Positions 10,801 through 23,580 of a DNA stretch of 64,000 bases are shown piece after piece. Positions within the stretch are counted from its first letter, which is position 1. Every line of letters begins with the position of its first letter. Both the position numbers and the translations under genes were made by a program. The DNA is from Fagopyrum homotropicum (Eukaryota; Streptophyta; Magnoliopsida; Caryophyllales; Polygonaceae). The notes under the pieces are model-generated. The model had not been told where the DNA came from. It worked only from the letters and a program-made list of their open reading frames with translations, and did no database searches. The stretch lies in contig BSWB01000006.1 in the NCBI GenBank assembly GCA_033239125.1, positions 34,340,001-34,404,000 on the forward strand. The letters run 5' to 3'.

Positions 10801-11159
10801 TTATCTCATAATTCTCACTATTTTCTTTTTATTACAAAATCACTTTTGTCCCTAAATATTGAATGCCCAATCTTTGTTGCCTCAGTTTGCCTTGGTAAGG
10901 TCCGAAACCGGTCACAAAGAAACATAAAAAAAGTATGACAAAATATATGGGAAAAAGTTGGTTATTCCTATAGAGGTTGTATCTTAGAAAAAATGATACA
11001 ACCTCAAATAAAATAGACAACTTTTTCTCATATATTTTGTCATACTTTTGTTTATGTTTCTTTGTGATTGCTTTCGGATCTTACCAAGGCAAACTGAGGC
11101 AATAAAGATTGGACATTCAATATTTAGAGACAAAAATGTTTTTGTAATAAAAAGAAAAT

Positions 11160-11500
11160 AATGAGATTTATGAGATAAATCAGCAAAGGTTGATGCCGAC
11201 TTGTGATGTTGCCTCAAAAAGCTACCAACCTCATCAATGAATATGATAGTAGGTTCGAGTTTGTAAGCTAGACAAAAACAACATCCACAAGAAATAATTC
11301 ATGCGCATGTGAAACTAAAGAGATCCATCATCTCGAGAATTCTCTATAAATCAAAATATCATTATTGCAATAAACTAAAGAGGTCAGAAGAAATGCATAA
11401 AATAACTGAAGTACGAAATCGAAAAAGTGAAACTTCCAGTATGTAGGAAACCCATCCCACAATGCCACGAATTTTGTCTTTATATTTTCCAACTCCGATA
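11160..11500 (-). pseudogene. AAA-ATPase fragments, right arm of R2
   Basis: Minus-strand inverted copy. The outer piece reads SISELENIKTKFVALWDGF. The inner one is more damaged than in R1: a 2-base deletion in the AAACAACATCC block and substitutions leave only the end of the Walker B region open. Confidence 0.62.
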
Positions 11501-11667
11501 TGGAGGCGTCCCGTAACGTCAACCACAATAGGTTTCAAAAACGACAACAAGATCTGAGTCCTACTAGAGGCCAAAAACATCAAGCTAAATTAACTAAACT
11601 CTTACATAATTTAATTAAATCCAAACCAACTACTCCGTATATATACTTAATTAAACAAAATATTATT

Positions 11668-13535
11668 TTATACTCCTTTTTAAGGATTTATCTTGGAAAT
11701 CTTGTTTGATTTGATTCATTATCGTTGTATCCGCATTAGTCTTTCTCTATATATTTTGAAATCTATGTCGTATCGATGAAGCGTATATATAATTTTTTTG
11801 AAATTGATCTTTTGTGAATTTGTATTGTAGGTCAAGTTGGAGGAGTTTATTACAAGTTCAACAACTTAGGAATATGGTTGACGCAATGAAGATCTACCGG
11901 AGGGAAACAACTTTCTTTATTTATTTCTTAATCAAATCATCTTCCTCGTAATAATTTTTCTTCCACGATCTACCTATAATACTCTAGGATCCATTCTACT
12001 CGTGTTTGATTATTTATTTCTACGTGGGTGTGATTATTGGTGACATGTATACCTTTCTAATTTCTATAATTCAAATTTGCGATCATCATCATCTTCGTCA
12101 ATTCTTCCTTTTGTTTTTTCACACGCGCATAAGTAACTTTGATTGACATGATTCATTTTTGCGAAAGATCTCTTGAGCAATCGATAATGTTCTTTAGAAA
12201 GACGAAGCTTCTTACAAAGAGGAATCAATTCACCACAATTATTGTAACACCCCAAGTTTTCGGAACTCGGGGAGCTACTGGTTAGGACCTCACAGTGGGT
12301 CCCGACCTTAGTTTGACAACAACTTAACTAGATCTTAGAACAAGACACATATAAGGAAAACTGGAAATCATAAAATGTTTAACAATGTCATGAATGTGAC
12401 CAGAAACTCTAACAACCGGTAATAATAATATCTCACAATCTGAGAATATGAAAAAGTCATAACTGAAAGACCAACATAAAGAAAGGGCTACAACCCGTCT
12501 AAAGAAGTACGACACCCCGGTTGACCACGACCATCCAAATCACTCGGCATCCGCTCTAACCTATGGCAAGTCTAAACAACGATAAAACAGTTAACTAACT
12601 AATCAAATATAAGCAGAATAATAAATAGCACAAACACACATAAGGAAATATTATTTTCCATGTGGTAGATCCGTGTAGACTGGGCAACGAAGGAGGCGTC
12701 ATACATGTGTACCGACTGCGCTGAACTTTTGGCGTGCACCTGTCTGTGGTGGGTGACGGCTTCAACACTCTGCTCCGGAGGCGATCGAGGGGAAGAGGCG
12801 GAACCAGTCGGCTAGGGTTGTGATATTGAGAGCGGGATAGGGCGATTGATTGCTGTGATGAGAATGATCCGCTGCAGAAGGAAGGAATGGGGACGCAATG
12901 TTGAATGTGGACGGAAGGTGGGGAACGTGAGGCTGCACCACTAAGGAAGTAACGCTGCTGCGTGATTTGCGGGAGCCGTTACATTGAAGATCTCTCCCTG
13001 CTCCAGGTCAGAACACATCGATCACAAGCAAGGAAGGAGGAGGAGGCCCGTCTGTTCTGGGCTGCGCATCTTGGGCTGGAGCGACAGAAGCTGCTGCGGA
13101 TTTCTGGGCTAGCGGGATGTCTTCAGCAAGCAAATAGACAAGGGAGTTGAGTTATCAAAAGTTGTCTGGGCCTTATCACAAGGTTGTCATGACCTTGCCA
13201 CAAGGCTATCGGGCTTCGCCATGGCCTCGTCCCAGCTTTGTCATGGTCTCATCAAAAGACATCGATATAAAAACAACTAGGGTTTGTTATGTATATCATC
13301 ATTTTACGTGAGTTGTAGTTTACATAAAATGATAAGATTTACGGTGATAGAACATTAGGTATCATGTACACGGATCATCGGGTCGAAAATTCGGTTTGAC
13401 TCGGAAGTAAACGGAATTAAAATTCCGGATATTACAGTCATCGTGATCCTCTATATCGGTGTTGGAAAATATGAAGACAAAATTCATGGCATCGTGGGAT
13501 GGGTTTACTACACACCTTAAGTTTCTCTTTTTTGA
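11668..13535. repeat. Palindromic repeat unit R3, truncated and interrupted
   Basis: Linker module and outer left arm only. A solo Tekay LTR (12243-13436) splits the left arm. After the LTR it resumes with GTCATCGTGATCC and the NMKTKFMASWDGF piece, then stops at a TTGA microhomology (13532-13535) where Athila M begins. The Walker B piece and the whole right arm are missing. R6 has the same structure. Confidence 0.85.
12243..13436 (-). repeat. Solo Tekay-type LTR in R3
   Basis: Starts TGTAACACCCC and ends GATATTACA, 1194 bp. The first ~100 bases match the reverse of the Tekay element 1 LTR end. The far end carries an ATCATTTTACGTGAG...CATAAAATGATAAG hairpin-like motif that is also near the start of that LTR. 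No polypurine tract, primer site or pol sequence adjoins it. The flanks (AATTAT / GTCATC) do not give a clean 5-bp duplication; compared with intact units the right flank GTCAT is original and the left seems mutated. Confidence 0.8.
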
Positions 13536-14270
13536 CACTTCTCCCAAGTTAAAACGAGATTAGTGTCTTCACAACGTTGTAGCACTAGAGAAAGGTTAGA
13601 TAAGCAATTATCAAAAGAGGAAACCATATACCGAAAAGTTATCCATGAATACATCCATGATTTTCTCTATGTACTCCGAAAAGATAGCCATCATACAGCG
13701 CTGCAAGGTAGCGGGTGCATTACATAATCCAAATGGCATCCTCCTATAAGTGAACGTCCCCCATGGACAAGTTAAAGTGGTCTTCTCTTGATCATCCGGA
13801 TAGATAGGAGTCTGAAAAAAGCCACTATAACCATCTAAATAGCAAAGATGAGAATGCTGGGCTAACTGTTCGAGCATTTGGTCGATGAAGGGAGGTGGAA
13901 AATGGTCCTTCCGAGTGGCCACATTCAACTTCCTGTAATCGACGCACATCCTCCAGCCCGTAACGGTCCTAGTTGGAATCAACTCGTTGTTCTTATTCGT
14001 CACAACGGTCATCCCTCCTTTCTTCGGAACTACATGCACTGGGCTCACCCACTTGCTATCCGAGATAGAAAATATGATACCTGCATCCAACAACTTAAGA
14101 ATCTCCTTCTTCACAACCTCTTTCATGATCGGATTTAACCGTCTTTGAGGTTCCCATAAATTCTTATGATCATCTTCCATTAGTATTTTATGCATGCAGA
14201 AAGAAGGCTTAATACCAATAAGATCATCAATAGTATATCCCAAAGCCTTTGATGTTTCCTCGGGACATGC
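13533..14270 (-). pseudogene. pol: Athila M RT, truncated (copy A)
   Basis: Reads GYTIDDLIGIKPSFCMHKI, then the RT core [42 protein letters not shown] and [10 protein letters not shown] one-base insertion right after VYG (GGTTTCC for GGTTCC, about 13620) shifts the frame; in the other frame the [20 protein letters not shown] stretch continues to the breakpoint at 13533. The frame also shifts near 14255-14270 relative to the upstream protease part. Only RT fingers and palm remain. Confidence 0.88.
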
Positions 14271-15595
14271 ATTAGTTTAGACAATTCAGTTTCGGAAAGG
14301 GAAGCACTTACGATAATGGGATATGTAGAATCTGGTCAAAGGAAAACATGCCTCAAGTGACTTGGAAGCGGTTTAAGCTCCACAACTGAGGGTGCTTTCT
14401 GAGGGGGATCCGGGCTTCCTCCTTCCAGTGAAGTAGACTTAGATCGAAGAACTAGACTTTCAGAAGTCTCAGTTGACATCATCTCGCTTGCGACATCGGT
14501 CGAGGTCCAAGGTGGGTGACCAAGATGTTCTTCAGATAAGAACACCTCGCTTGGTCCAGAAAGTGCCTCGGTCGAGGTACTGTAACTGGGACCTAAACTT
14601 GATTTTCTCCTCTCCTGGATTAGTTTCTCAATGTTAGCTCCTGGATCTGCTTCTAGTGCCTTTAAGCTCCGTATATCTGCTTCACAAGAAACATCTATAC
14701 ATTCCTCCATTAAACTAAAACTAATAACTCTTTCAAGAGGGTCATTAATAAGGATAGATCTCACCAATTCTCTTGATTCTTCTTCATCATATATGTTGAA
14801 GATATCATCCTCCAACGGCTCTTCTTTCATTGCAGCAAGCAATGCAAATTCCACTTGATCTCCACCAATGTTGAATTTCAACTTGGCGTTCTTGCAATCC
14901 ACATTGCAACCTGAAGTTGCTAGAAATGGTCTCTACAGAATGATAGGGACTGGATAATCTGCGGGTATATTAAGTACAACAAAATCTATAGGTAAATAGA
15001 AGTTACCTAACTTGACGGAAACGTCTTTCAAAATACCCACGGGATGAGTAATGGAACGATCCGCCATGTACAACCTTATCTTCACCGGCTTGGGCTCTCC
15101 AAGTCCGATCTTCTCACATAGCTCCAGCGGGATGATACTCACGCTGGCTCCTATATCACACAACGCCTCACAAGTTACATCCCCAACTTGAATGGGAATG
15201 CAAAATGAGCCGGGATCTCTCAATTTGGGTGGCATCTTCTCCTTCATGATATGAATGAACTCCGAGGACTTAGATGTCATCCTAACTTCTCCAAAGTCTT
15301 CCAGCTTCCTCTTCCATGATAAAATTTCTTTCAAGAACTTCCTATAGGCGGGCATCCCTAGAATAGCATCAAGGAAAGGGATGTTAATGTGTGGTTTATT
15401 CATCAAGTCAAGAAACTTACCAAAATGCTTGTCTAGATGTGCTCTGACCCTTGACTGGGGGAATGGAAGTGGCGGTTTATAAGTAGGAGGTGGGACATAA
15501 ACTTCAGATTTGTCCTTCGCTTTCTAGGACTCCACCTCGGATGGCACCTTGACCGAAGTGTTCCTCGTCTGATCCTGGACTGAGGTGTTCTTCGT
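14271..15595 (-). pseudogene. pol: Athila M protease and linker (copy A)
   Basis: Continues gag in the same frame. Protease region includes FCIPIQVGDVTCEALCDIGA (about 15170): Athila proteases carry a D-[LI]-G site here. Then LYMADRSITHPVGILKDV and an acidic linker (LEDDIFNIYDEEESRELV). In-frame stops lie at about 15520, 14933 (TGG to TAG, intact as TGG in copy B) and 14336. The final part, PLPSHLRHVFL, is the usual Athila lead-in to RT. Confidence 0.85.
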
Positions 15596-17170
15596 CTACA
15601 CTGGTACCGACCGAGGTACTGGATCTGCAGTTTTTAGTCCACTTCTCGTTGTTATTACCATAATTTGTCCTTTGGGGTTGCTCTCTGTCCTTGTTGGGAG
15701 CTTCCTTGGATCTCTTGGCGCTTCATTCGCCTTATTAAAGAATTGTTGCTCTAAGGCTTTTTGTGCCTTCGAAAATAAAGTCATCGATGTCTCCATAACA
15801 TTGAGCTTGATCAAGATTGCCTCCAGAACTGCATCTTTCTTTTCTGGCTGGGACGAACTCGATCCAGGCTCCTGGCTCTTCAATGGAGTAGAAGAAGAAG
15901 AGGAGGGGTTAAAATCATTATTAGCATGAGAATAAAGGTTACCCGGATTTTGTTGATTAGATCTCCAATTGTTGTTGTTGGAGCCTCTATTGTTGTTGTA
16001 ATTGTTGTTCCGTGACCCTTGGTTGTTGTTTCTTCCTTGATATCCTCCATCTTGCTCCTTCTTCGTGTGAGCTACCAAAAGCTCCTTCAATTGCTTCACA
16101 TCATTTTTAAGCGAGGTAAGTTGATTTTCATTTGATGAAGTGTCCTGAAAACTAACTCTCCTTGCTCCATTCTCGGCTCCTTGATGGGAGTACTTCTCCA
16201 TATGCAAAGCTTGCTTTTCAATGAACTCCCAAGCTTCGTCTATCGGCATATCCATGAATGTTCCGGCGGAAAGTAGTTGGAGATAGAATTGAGTAGCTCC
16301 ATCCAATCCCTTGAAGTATATCTCCAGCAACTCTATCTTTGGAATCCCATGATGTGAGCAATCCAATAGAACATCTTTGAATCTCTCCCATCACTTGGAC
16401 AAACTCTCTTTATCCTTCATGATGAATGCATTAATCTCCCCTCTTATTTCAGCGGTCTTGAAGGGAGGAAAGAACTTTGTTAGAAACTCCGTCGTCATCT
16501 CTTCCCAAGTGTTGATCTTTCCGGGTGGAAGAGATTGATACCAAGCAAGCGCCCTGTCTTTCAAAGAAAAATAGAAAGGCCTTAACTTGTAGTTGTTATT
16601 TTCTAGCCTTGAAGGTCTCAAGATCTCCATTAGAATCTCGTAGTTTTGCAAATACTGATGTGGAGACTCCCTCTCAAAACCTCCAAATTGGCATTGGCGG
16701 ATCATAGATAGAACTTGCGGTCGAAGTTCGTAATCATGCTCAGCTGGATCACCTAGGTTGACTCCTGGAGGCCTCACTTGCTGATTAGGGTCCATCCTCT
16801 GTCCTAGGGTTTGTGGAACTCCAGCAAAAAGAACATCTCGGACAGGCATCCAAGGTGGATGTATCTCGGCCGGGGCAACATGAACTAGGTCTTGCCTCGG
16901 TCGAGGATCTGGGATCGGTCGAGGCAGAAACTGGGCCCTTAGAGCGGCCATATCTGCTTCGATCTCTTAAGTTCTTGCGCAAGTCTGCTCTCTCTCTCGC
17001 TGCAGTTCTTCTTGATTGAGGCGTAGCTATTCCAGCGCCTCCTTCAATTCGGCTTCAAGATCACGATTGTCTTGATTGGCCATCTTAGCTTCTTTCAATC
17101 GTCGTTTGTATGTCTTTTCTGGTTCGGGATCGTAAGGAACGATTTCCTTCCCAACACGGGTTTTTCGCAT
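15596..17170 (-). pseudogene. gag: Athila M gag (copy A)
   Basis: Begins with the ATG at 17170 (MRKTRVGKEIVPYDPEPEKT), about 105 bases after the primer site. A charged coiled-coil-like N terminus (EELQREREQ) leads to the capsid-like core: YELRPQVLSMIRQCQFGG, FYFSLKDRALAWYQSLPPG, WEEMTTEFLTKFFPPFKT. Next an Asn/Gly-rich stretch and ITTRSG near 15640. I see no CCHC knuckle. Stops at about 17030, 16968, 16391 and 15596 break it; the last also stops the frame in copy B. Confidence 0.88.
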
Positions 17171-17274
17171 AAACCTAAGAAAAAGATCCTGCGAAAACAC
17201 TCAAGTAGAGTGGTTAATAGCAACAAGGGCAATTGCTCCGAAAGACAACCGCAACCGGCTCGATCTAGACCAAG

Positions 17275-17292
17275 TCCCCGGCAACGGCGCCA
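17275..17292 (-). other. Primer binding site, Asp-tRNA type (copy A)
   Basis: On the minus strand TGGCGCCGTTGCCGGGGA, six bases inside the LTR end. This sequence is the well-known Athila primer site complementary to the 3' end of tRNA-Asp. Confidence 0.92.
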
Positions 17293-17298
17293 AAAACT

Positions 17299-19083
17299 TG
17301 TTCGCTCCAAACGGTGTGTGCAAGCTTTAAATTTATAACCCAAGAAGTATGCTTGAACAAATATGCGAACCCGCAGTGTACGGGTCAATTGTAATAAAAG
17401 CAAGAATTCCAGGGGTCGATCACAAGGACTTAGGTGAAACAAAGCACATAATCGGTTGTCAAATAATGCAATTAACCAAAAGCAATTAAAGCAATCAAAT
17501 ATGATCTAAAAGTCAAGTAAGGGGAACTGCGGATTCTAGGGATTAAAGCATCTAGTTGTGGTTACGACTCAAGATCTCAAAGGATAATGCGGACAAACCT
17601 GAGGTTTGCAAAGGGAAGGTGTTTCTAAGGTGGGAATAGATCACCGGGTAAGTCTCACTACTCACTATCCCAAACCAAAGCTTCTATTACCGGGTAAGTC
17701 TTAAGGTACTAAGGAAAGGAACTATAATCTCAAACCAACACACCACCCAAGGGAATAGAATCAACCTTTACCAGGTAAGTCTCAGGCTAACTCACAAAGA
17801 TGGGATAAAGGCACACTCAAACCCCAATAAAGGATAAACCTCTATTACCTACACTTATGATCTTGGGTAAATAAACAAAGGAATCACCGGGTAAGTCTCA
17901 TCCTAGGCTTGCATTGAACCAGGAAATGTGTACTAAGGATTGGATTTGGCAAACTAGAACTCTTAACTCAGAATAGGTTCAGGAAAGGTTCACCTCATTC
18001 AGTCAAGTTCCACCCCGGCCGAGATGTTCTTTGACTGAGCGAGGTATTCTAGGGTTAAGGTTAAAGACTCGAGCTTTCAAGGTCCTGTTGGGATTAAGAT
18101 CATTCTATCATCGTCTTTCCTAAAACTTTCAGCCAATCACCCTAGAATCGCATAAGAAACTTAACCAACAATCATCATGATAACAATAATCAAATATATG
18201 GAAAGGAAATCAATATTCGAACAAGAAAATCTTAAGAAAAAGTTCTCAATAACTGAATCAAATATCAAACAACCAGCGTTCCTCAAATCACAATTAGCTA
18301 AGACAACAAACCAAAAGGGAATCTATAAAAGTCTTACAAACTCCCTCAAAAGCTAATTCCAAACTATGAATCTTTCCTTCCTTGATCTTCAATCCTTCAA
18401 TCCTTTCTTCAAATCTTCAAAAAATACTCCAGAAAATCCCTTAATTGCTAGATTTTCTCAGCAGGTAAGCATTTGAAGATCGGAAGATGGCTGGATTGTA
18501 GAAAATCCAACCCTTTATATAAGAGAATTATCTTCCAAATATAATATATCTTAAAAAGATAATTTCCTATAAAATATATTATATCTCTAAAATAGATCTC
18601 CCAAAAAGTAATATCTTCCTTCCAGAAAACCAGCCCAAAAATATAAGATATCTTCTTTCCAAAAATAAAAGATCTCAGCCAAAAATATGGATCTCGCCGG
18701 CGGCAGGGTATTCGCCTCGGTCGGGACGCTCCTCAAGATCACCTCGGTCGAGGTGACACTGTATCTGACCGAGGTGAATCTCAACTGAATGTAAAATCTC
18801 TCGAATGTGGTCCAAAGTAAATCTTCTTTATCATTTTCATGTTTCTTGAGTTCTTTCTTAATCTCCAGAATGTAGCTCCAATGACTCCTTAGCTCCTTAG
18901 CTTCATATTAATCCAAAACGTGTCATTTTACCTACAATTACAATGAAACTAGGTGTAAACCTCGATTCCCGCAAAGGTAGATGAAACAACAATATAATCA
19001 CATAATATACATCCATACATGTAGATTATTGAAGATAAAACGTCTAAACCATCCCAAAATATAGACTATAATACATGCTATCA
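17299..19083 (-). repeat. 5' LTR of Athila M, copy A
   Basis: On the minus strand begins TGATAGCATG at 19083 and ends GGAGCGAACA at 17299; 1785 bp. Contains repeated ACCGGGTAAGTCT-like words (17640-17900), an AT-rich stretch and CCTCGGTCGAGG-type motifs (18712-18775). The site TTC in ATTTTCTCAGCAGG (about 18455) is the empty target of the CACTA element found in copy B. Confidence 0.85.
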
Positions 19084-22052
19084 AGGAGCTAAAAGAGGTA
19101 CATAATGAAGAATTCGAAAAATTCTATGATGGCTCGGAAAATAGAAGAAGCCACGGCCAGTCGTGCTATTCCATGGCCGTGGTTCCACAAATTCAACCCA
19201 TAGAGTGTTATTTCGAGAACACCAGAGACTTCCACGCCCTAAACCACGGCCGTGGAAGTAACAGGTCTGCCGTGGTTTTGGGAAATTCTGAGAACAATTC
19301 CGTCTTTCCTACAACCAATCTTGATTCTTCTTCCACTACTCCCACATCCTTAGAGACTTCTAAGGAAGCATCGAGCACGCCTCAAGACACATCAAAGGCA
19401 TCAATAGCTTTGAAATTGAAGACACTTCCCACACATCTTCGGTATGCTTTTCTTGGAACTAATTCTACCTTTTCCGTTATTGTTAGTTTCGATTTAAAGA
19501 AAGATGAACATGAGAAACTTATGGATGTTTTGAGGAAACATAGGAAAGCTTTAGGCTATACCATAGAGGATCTTGTAGGAATTAAACCATCTTTATGTAT
19601 GCACAAGATTCTAATGGAGGAGGATTACAAGCCTTCACGACAACCTCAAAGACGATTAAACCCGGTCATGAAAGAGGTCGTGAAGAAGGAAATCCTCAAG
19701 CTACTTGACGTAGGTATCATCTATCCTATCTCCGATAGCAAGTGGGTGAGCCCCGTTCAAGTCGTCCCAAAGAAGGGAGGAATGACCGTTGTGACCAACA
19801 AGAACAACGAACTCATTCCAACGAGAACCGTGACGGGTTGGAGGATGTGCATTGACTACCACAAGCTGAACAATGCAACTAGGAAGGATCACTTCCCACT
19901 ACCATTCATAGATCAAATGCTTGAAAGGTTAGCACAACACTCCTACTTTTGTTACCTTGACGGTTATAGTTGTTTCTTTCAGATTCTGATTCACCCGGAC
20001 GATCAAGAGAAGACCACATTCACGTGCCCATGGGGTACGTTTGCTTATAGAAGGATGCCATTCGGACTTTGCAACGCTCCAGCCACCTTTCAAAGGTGTA
20101 TGATGGTCATCTTCTTGGAGTATATTGAGGAAATCATGGAGGTTTTTATGGACGATTTTTTAGTTTATGGTTCCTCATTTGACAATTGTCTTGTTAACCT
20201 TTATCTTGTTTTGCAAAGATGTGAAGACACTAACCTTGTTCTAAATTGGGAGAAGTGTCAATTCATGGTTAAGGAAGGCATTGTGCTAGGACATTTGATC
20301 TGTAATAGAGGGATCGAAGTTGACAAGGCTAAGATAGAGACGATAGAGAAGCTTCCTTCTCCATCTTCGGTGAAGGGGATAAGAAGTTTTCTAGGACATG
20401 CAGGGTTTTATAGGAGATTCATCAAAGACTTCTTGAAAATTTTGAAACCACTAACTAATCTATTGATGAAGGATGTTGTTTTTAATTGTTCGCAGGAATG
20501 TTTAGATGATTTCTATAAGATTAGAGAAGCTCTCATCTCAGCCCCGATAATCTAACCTCCGGATTGGAATCTTCCATTCGAGGTTATGTGTGATGCAAGT
20601 GACGTAGCTATTGGAGTGGTGCTTGGACAAAATAAGGAAGGCCGCACTCATGTCATCTACTATGCTAGCAAGACGCTAGACGAAGCGCAGCTCAACTACG
20701 CAACAACTGAAAAAGAATTTTTAGCCGTTGTATATGCTTTTGAAAAGTTTCGTTCTTATCTTGTAGGAGCAAAGGTGATTGTATACACGGACCTATCAGC
20801 AATACGGTATTTGCTCGCCAAGAAGGATGCAAAGCCAAGGCTGATTAGATGGATTCTTCTTCTTCCAGAATTCGATCTAGAGATTCGGGACAAGAAAGGT
20901 TGTGAAAATTCTGTTGCGGATCATCTAAGTCGTCTACCACACACCGACGGAGATGACCTACCCATTGATGACTCCTTCCCAGATGAGCACTTACACATCA
21001 TGGAAGAGTGTATCGAGAAGATTTCTAGAGGTATCGAACCTTGGTTTGCTGATTTTGTAAATTACTTGGTTTGCCAAGAAATACCTCCCGGACTATCCTA
21101 TGCACAAAGAAAGAAGTTCTTTAGGGATGTCCGACAATACTTTTGGAATGAACCTCTACTCTTCAAGAGAGGTCCCAATGGCATCATTAGGAGATGTGTG
21201 CTGGAAGACGAAATGCAAAGCGTCATTCATCATTGTCATTCACTTCCTTGTGGAGGGCACGCTAATTCCAATAAAACTAGCGCTAAGGTATTGCAATCCG
21301 GATTCTTTTAGCTTACTTTATTTAAGAATGTGCAAACCTTTGTTTCTTGTTGCGATGCATGTCAAAGAACAGGAAATATCTCTAGGAGAAACGAGATGCC
21401 TCTCAACAACATTCAAGAGGTGGAAATCTTTGACGTTTGGGGAGTTGATTTCATGGGACCATTCCCATCATCTTGCGGAAACCAATACATACTTCTTGTT
21501 GTAGATTATGTTTCGAGATGGGTTAAAGCTATTGCCTCTCCAACTAACGATGCTATGGTGGTTGTCAAGTTCTTTAATAGAACTATTTTCCCAAGGTTTG
21601 GTACACCACGAACCATCATTAGTGTCGGAGGTTCACACTCATAGCCCGACGATTCGAAGCTCTACTAGCTAAGTATGGGGTGACTCACAAGATCGCCACT
21701 CCCTACCATCCGCAAACAAGTGGACAAGTGGAGATTTCAAATAGAGAGATCAAGGGTATCCTTGAGAAGACAGTGTCAAAAACAAGGAAAGATTGGTCTT
21801 TAAAACTAGATGACGCGCGTATAGGACAGCTTATAAGACTCCCATCGGTACAACACCATACAACCTTGTGTATGGGAAGTCTTGTCATCTGCCGGTAGAG
21901 TTGGAACACAAGACGTATTGGGCTGTGAAGTGGTTGAACTTCAGCATGAAAGAAGTGGGCGAGAAGCGTCTCTTGGACCTTAACGAGCTAGAAGAACTCC
22001 GCTTGTACGCTTATGAGAACGCCAAGATCTACAAGGAAAGGGTGAAGCGTTG

Positions 22053-23562
22053 TGAACGAGGATATTTCCTTAGGTCGTTTATATCCTATCAAAGTAATTT
22101 CCGAACTCAATACTAAAGCAAGTATAGTGATTAAATAAGGGTCAAACCCAAGAGAGTTTGTGTTATTTTTATTAAATTCAATAATTGATTATGGGACAAA
22201 GTAACAAAAAAGGGGGGTTTCGGAATGAATTGATGCACACAGAACTAAAAAGCAAGTAGATGAGATTGATAAGATGATGATGAGTGGATCTACACTAGGT
22301 TGATTCTTAGCATGCGATTACTACTTTGGTGAGTTCCTTTTACAAGTTTCAAGTAATGTTCCCGCCTTGATCATATGTATGTGTTGAGCCAACCGGCATC
22401 AACACAACTTAACAAGTTAGTGTTCCGTAAACCTACAAGAACAAGTCACAAGTTAGCTTTCAAACAAATACTAAGGGATATAAAGAGAAGATTAAAACCG
22501 TTAAACTAATCTTTATAATTGTGCTTCTTTTCCTTCAAGCATTTAGAACCCGTTATTACTTAAAGGTTACTACTAGACTAAAGACCCAAACCCGGAATCT
22601 ATTAATCCTAGTTGTTTGCATGCATTTAGGACCTAAGGTGATCAATCTTAAGTGATAATGAAAACATGCAATTTAGATAATTGAAGCTCAAGAAACACAA
22701 AACATTACTGAATAAAACTTATATAAAAAGGGAACTTACAACCAAAGAAATAATGCAGCCTCAAATCAACCCAATGTAGCAAGGACACTTAGAAGCTCAT
22801 TACAAATGAAGCAAAAGAGAATAAAAGTGGGAAAATGATGGATCATTCTAGCAATCAACCATGGGTCTATTTATACTACAAATGACACTAAATGGGAGTA
22901 AATGGCCGGCCAAAACAGCCACCTTTAATGTTATAAAGGTGGTGTAAACAGCCGGAGTAAATCTCTGTCGCTGAACCGCAAGGGCGGCCTTCAGATCCGC
23001 AAGGGCGGTTCAGGCGAAAACGTTTGATCATCTTCGTGGCCGCATGGGCGGCCTGGCAGTTCCGCAGGGGTGGATCATTAATGATCTTCAAAACGTCTGA
23101 CTCTTCAACTTTCTGTCGCTTCAGATGCCGAGCCGCAGGGGCGGCTCTGTGTCAAAGCAGGGGCGGTGACACTGACTCTTCAGCATCACAGCTCCACAGG
23201 GTAAGACGCAGGTAGAGGCGCAGGGGCGTCGGTCTTCGCTTCTTCAGGATAAGTCACCGCAGGGGCGCTAGGGAGTGGCGCAGGGGCGGCGACAGTCTTC
23301 GTTCCTAGCGCTGGCGAAGGCGCGGGCTGCGCTCCGGAACGTGGTGTCACCCGCAGGGGCAGTGACACTGCTCTGCAGGGGCAGTGAGGCCACATAAGCT
23401 TTGCTTCGTACATGGTCTTCAACTCCCAAGTGCTAAAACTCCTCTTTTATCTTCTTTTAGTCTGCTTCTTCTGGATCAAGGAGTTAGTAAAATAAACCGA
23501 CACTAATGTGATAAAAAGACTTTAAAAACTAACCTAAATGATAGTGATTCCATCACCTATCA
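22053..23562 (-). repeat. Complete 3' LTR of N, copy A
   Basis: Minus strand TGATAGGTGATGG (from 23562) to CCTCGTTCA (22053). The first 24 bases form a near-palindrome. Contains at least eight copies of a CCGCAGGGGCGG-type motif between about 22975 and 23390. Confidence 0.86.
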
Positions 23563-23580
23563 AACTCCCCCATACTTAGA
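23563..23580 (-). other. Polypurine tract of N, copy A
   Basis: Minus strand CTAAGTATGGGGGAGTT lies directly before the LTR start. A second GTATGGGGGAG block occurs at about 24133-24145. Confidence 0.75.

Larger units (their letters stand above)
9893..11667. repeat. Palindromic AAA-ATPase-derived repeat unit R2
   Basis: Second tandem unit: linker module (about 9893-10290), left arm (about 10474-10985), centre near 10990, right arm to about 11515, short tail. Equivalent left-arm landmarks in R1 and R2 are 1.92 kb apart. About 140 bases of the linker seen after R1 (9640-9790) are missing after R2, near 11575-11585. Its end (AATATTATT, 11659-11667) is the intact form of the site that carries the Mutator-like insertion after R5. 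Confidence 0.88.
13533..19083 (-). mobile_element. Athila element M, copy A (3' truncated)
   Basis: Minus-strand Athila Ty3/gypsy element. Reading from 19083 downward: complete 5' LTR, Asp-tRNA primer site, gag, protease, linker, RT. It stops inside RT, right after a WEKC motif, at the junction with R3. Integrase, later ORF and 3' LTR are missing. Its LTR start abuts P at 19083/19084, so M inserted into P and the left part of both was later lost. The CCTCGGTCGAGG-type motif is scattered through it. Confidence 0.9.
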
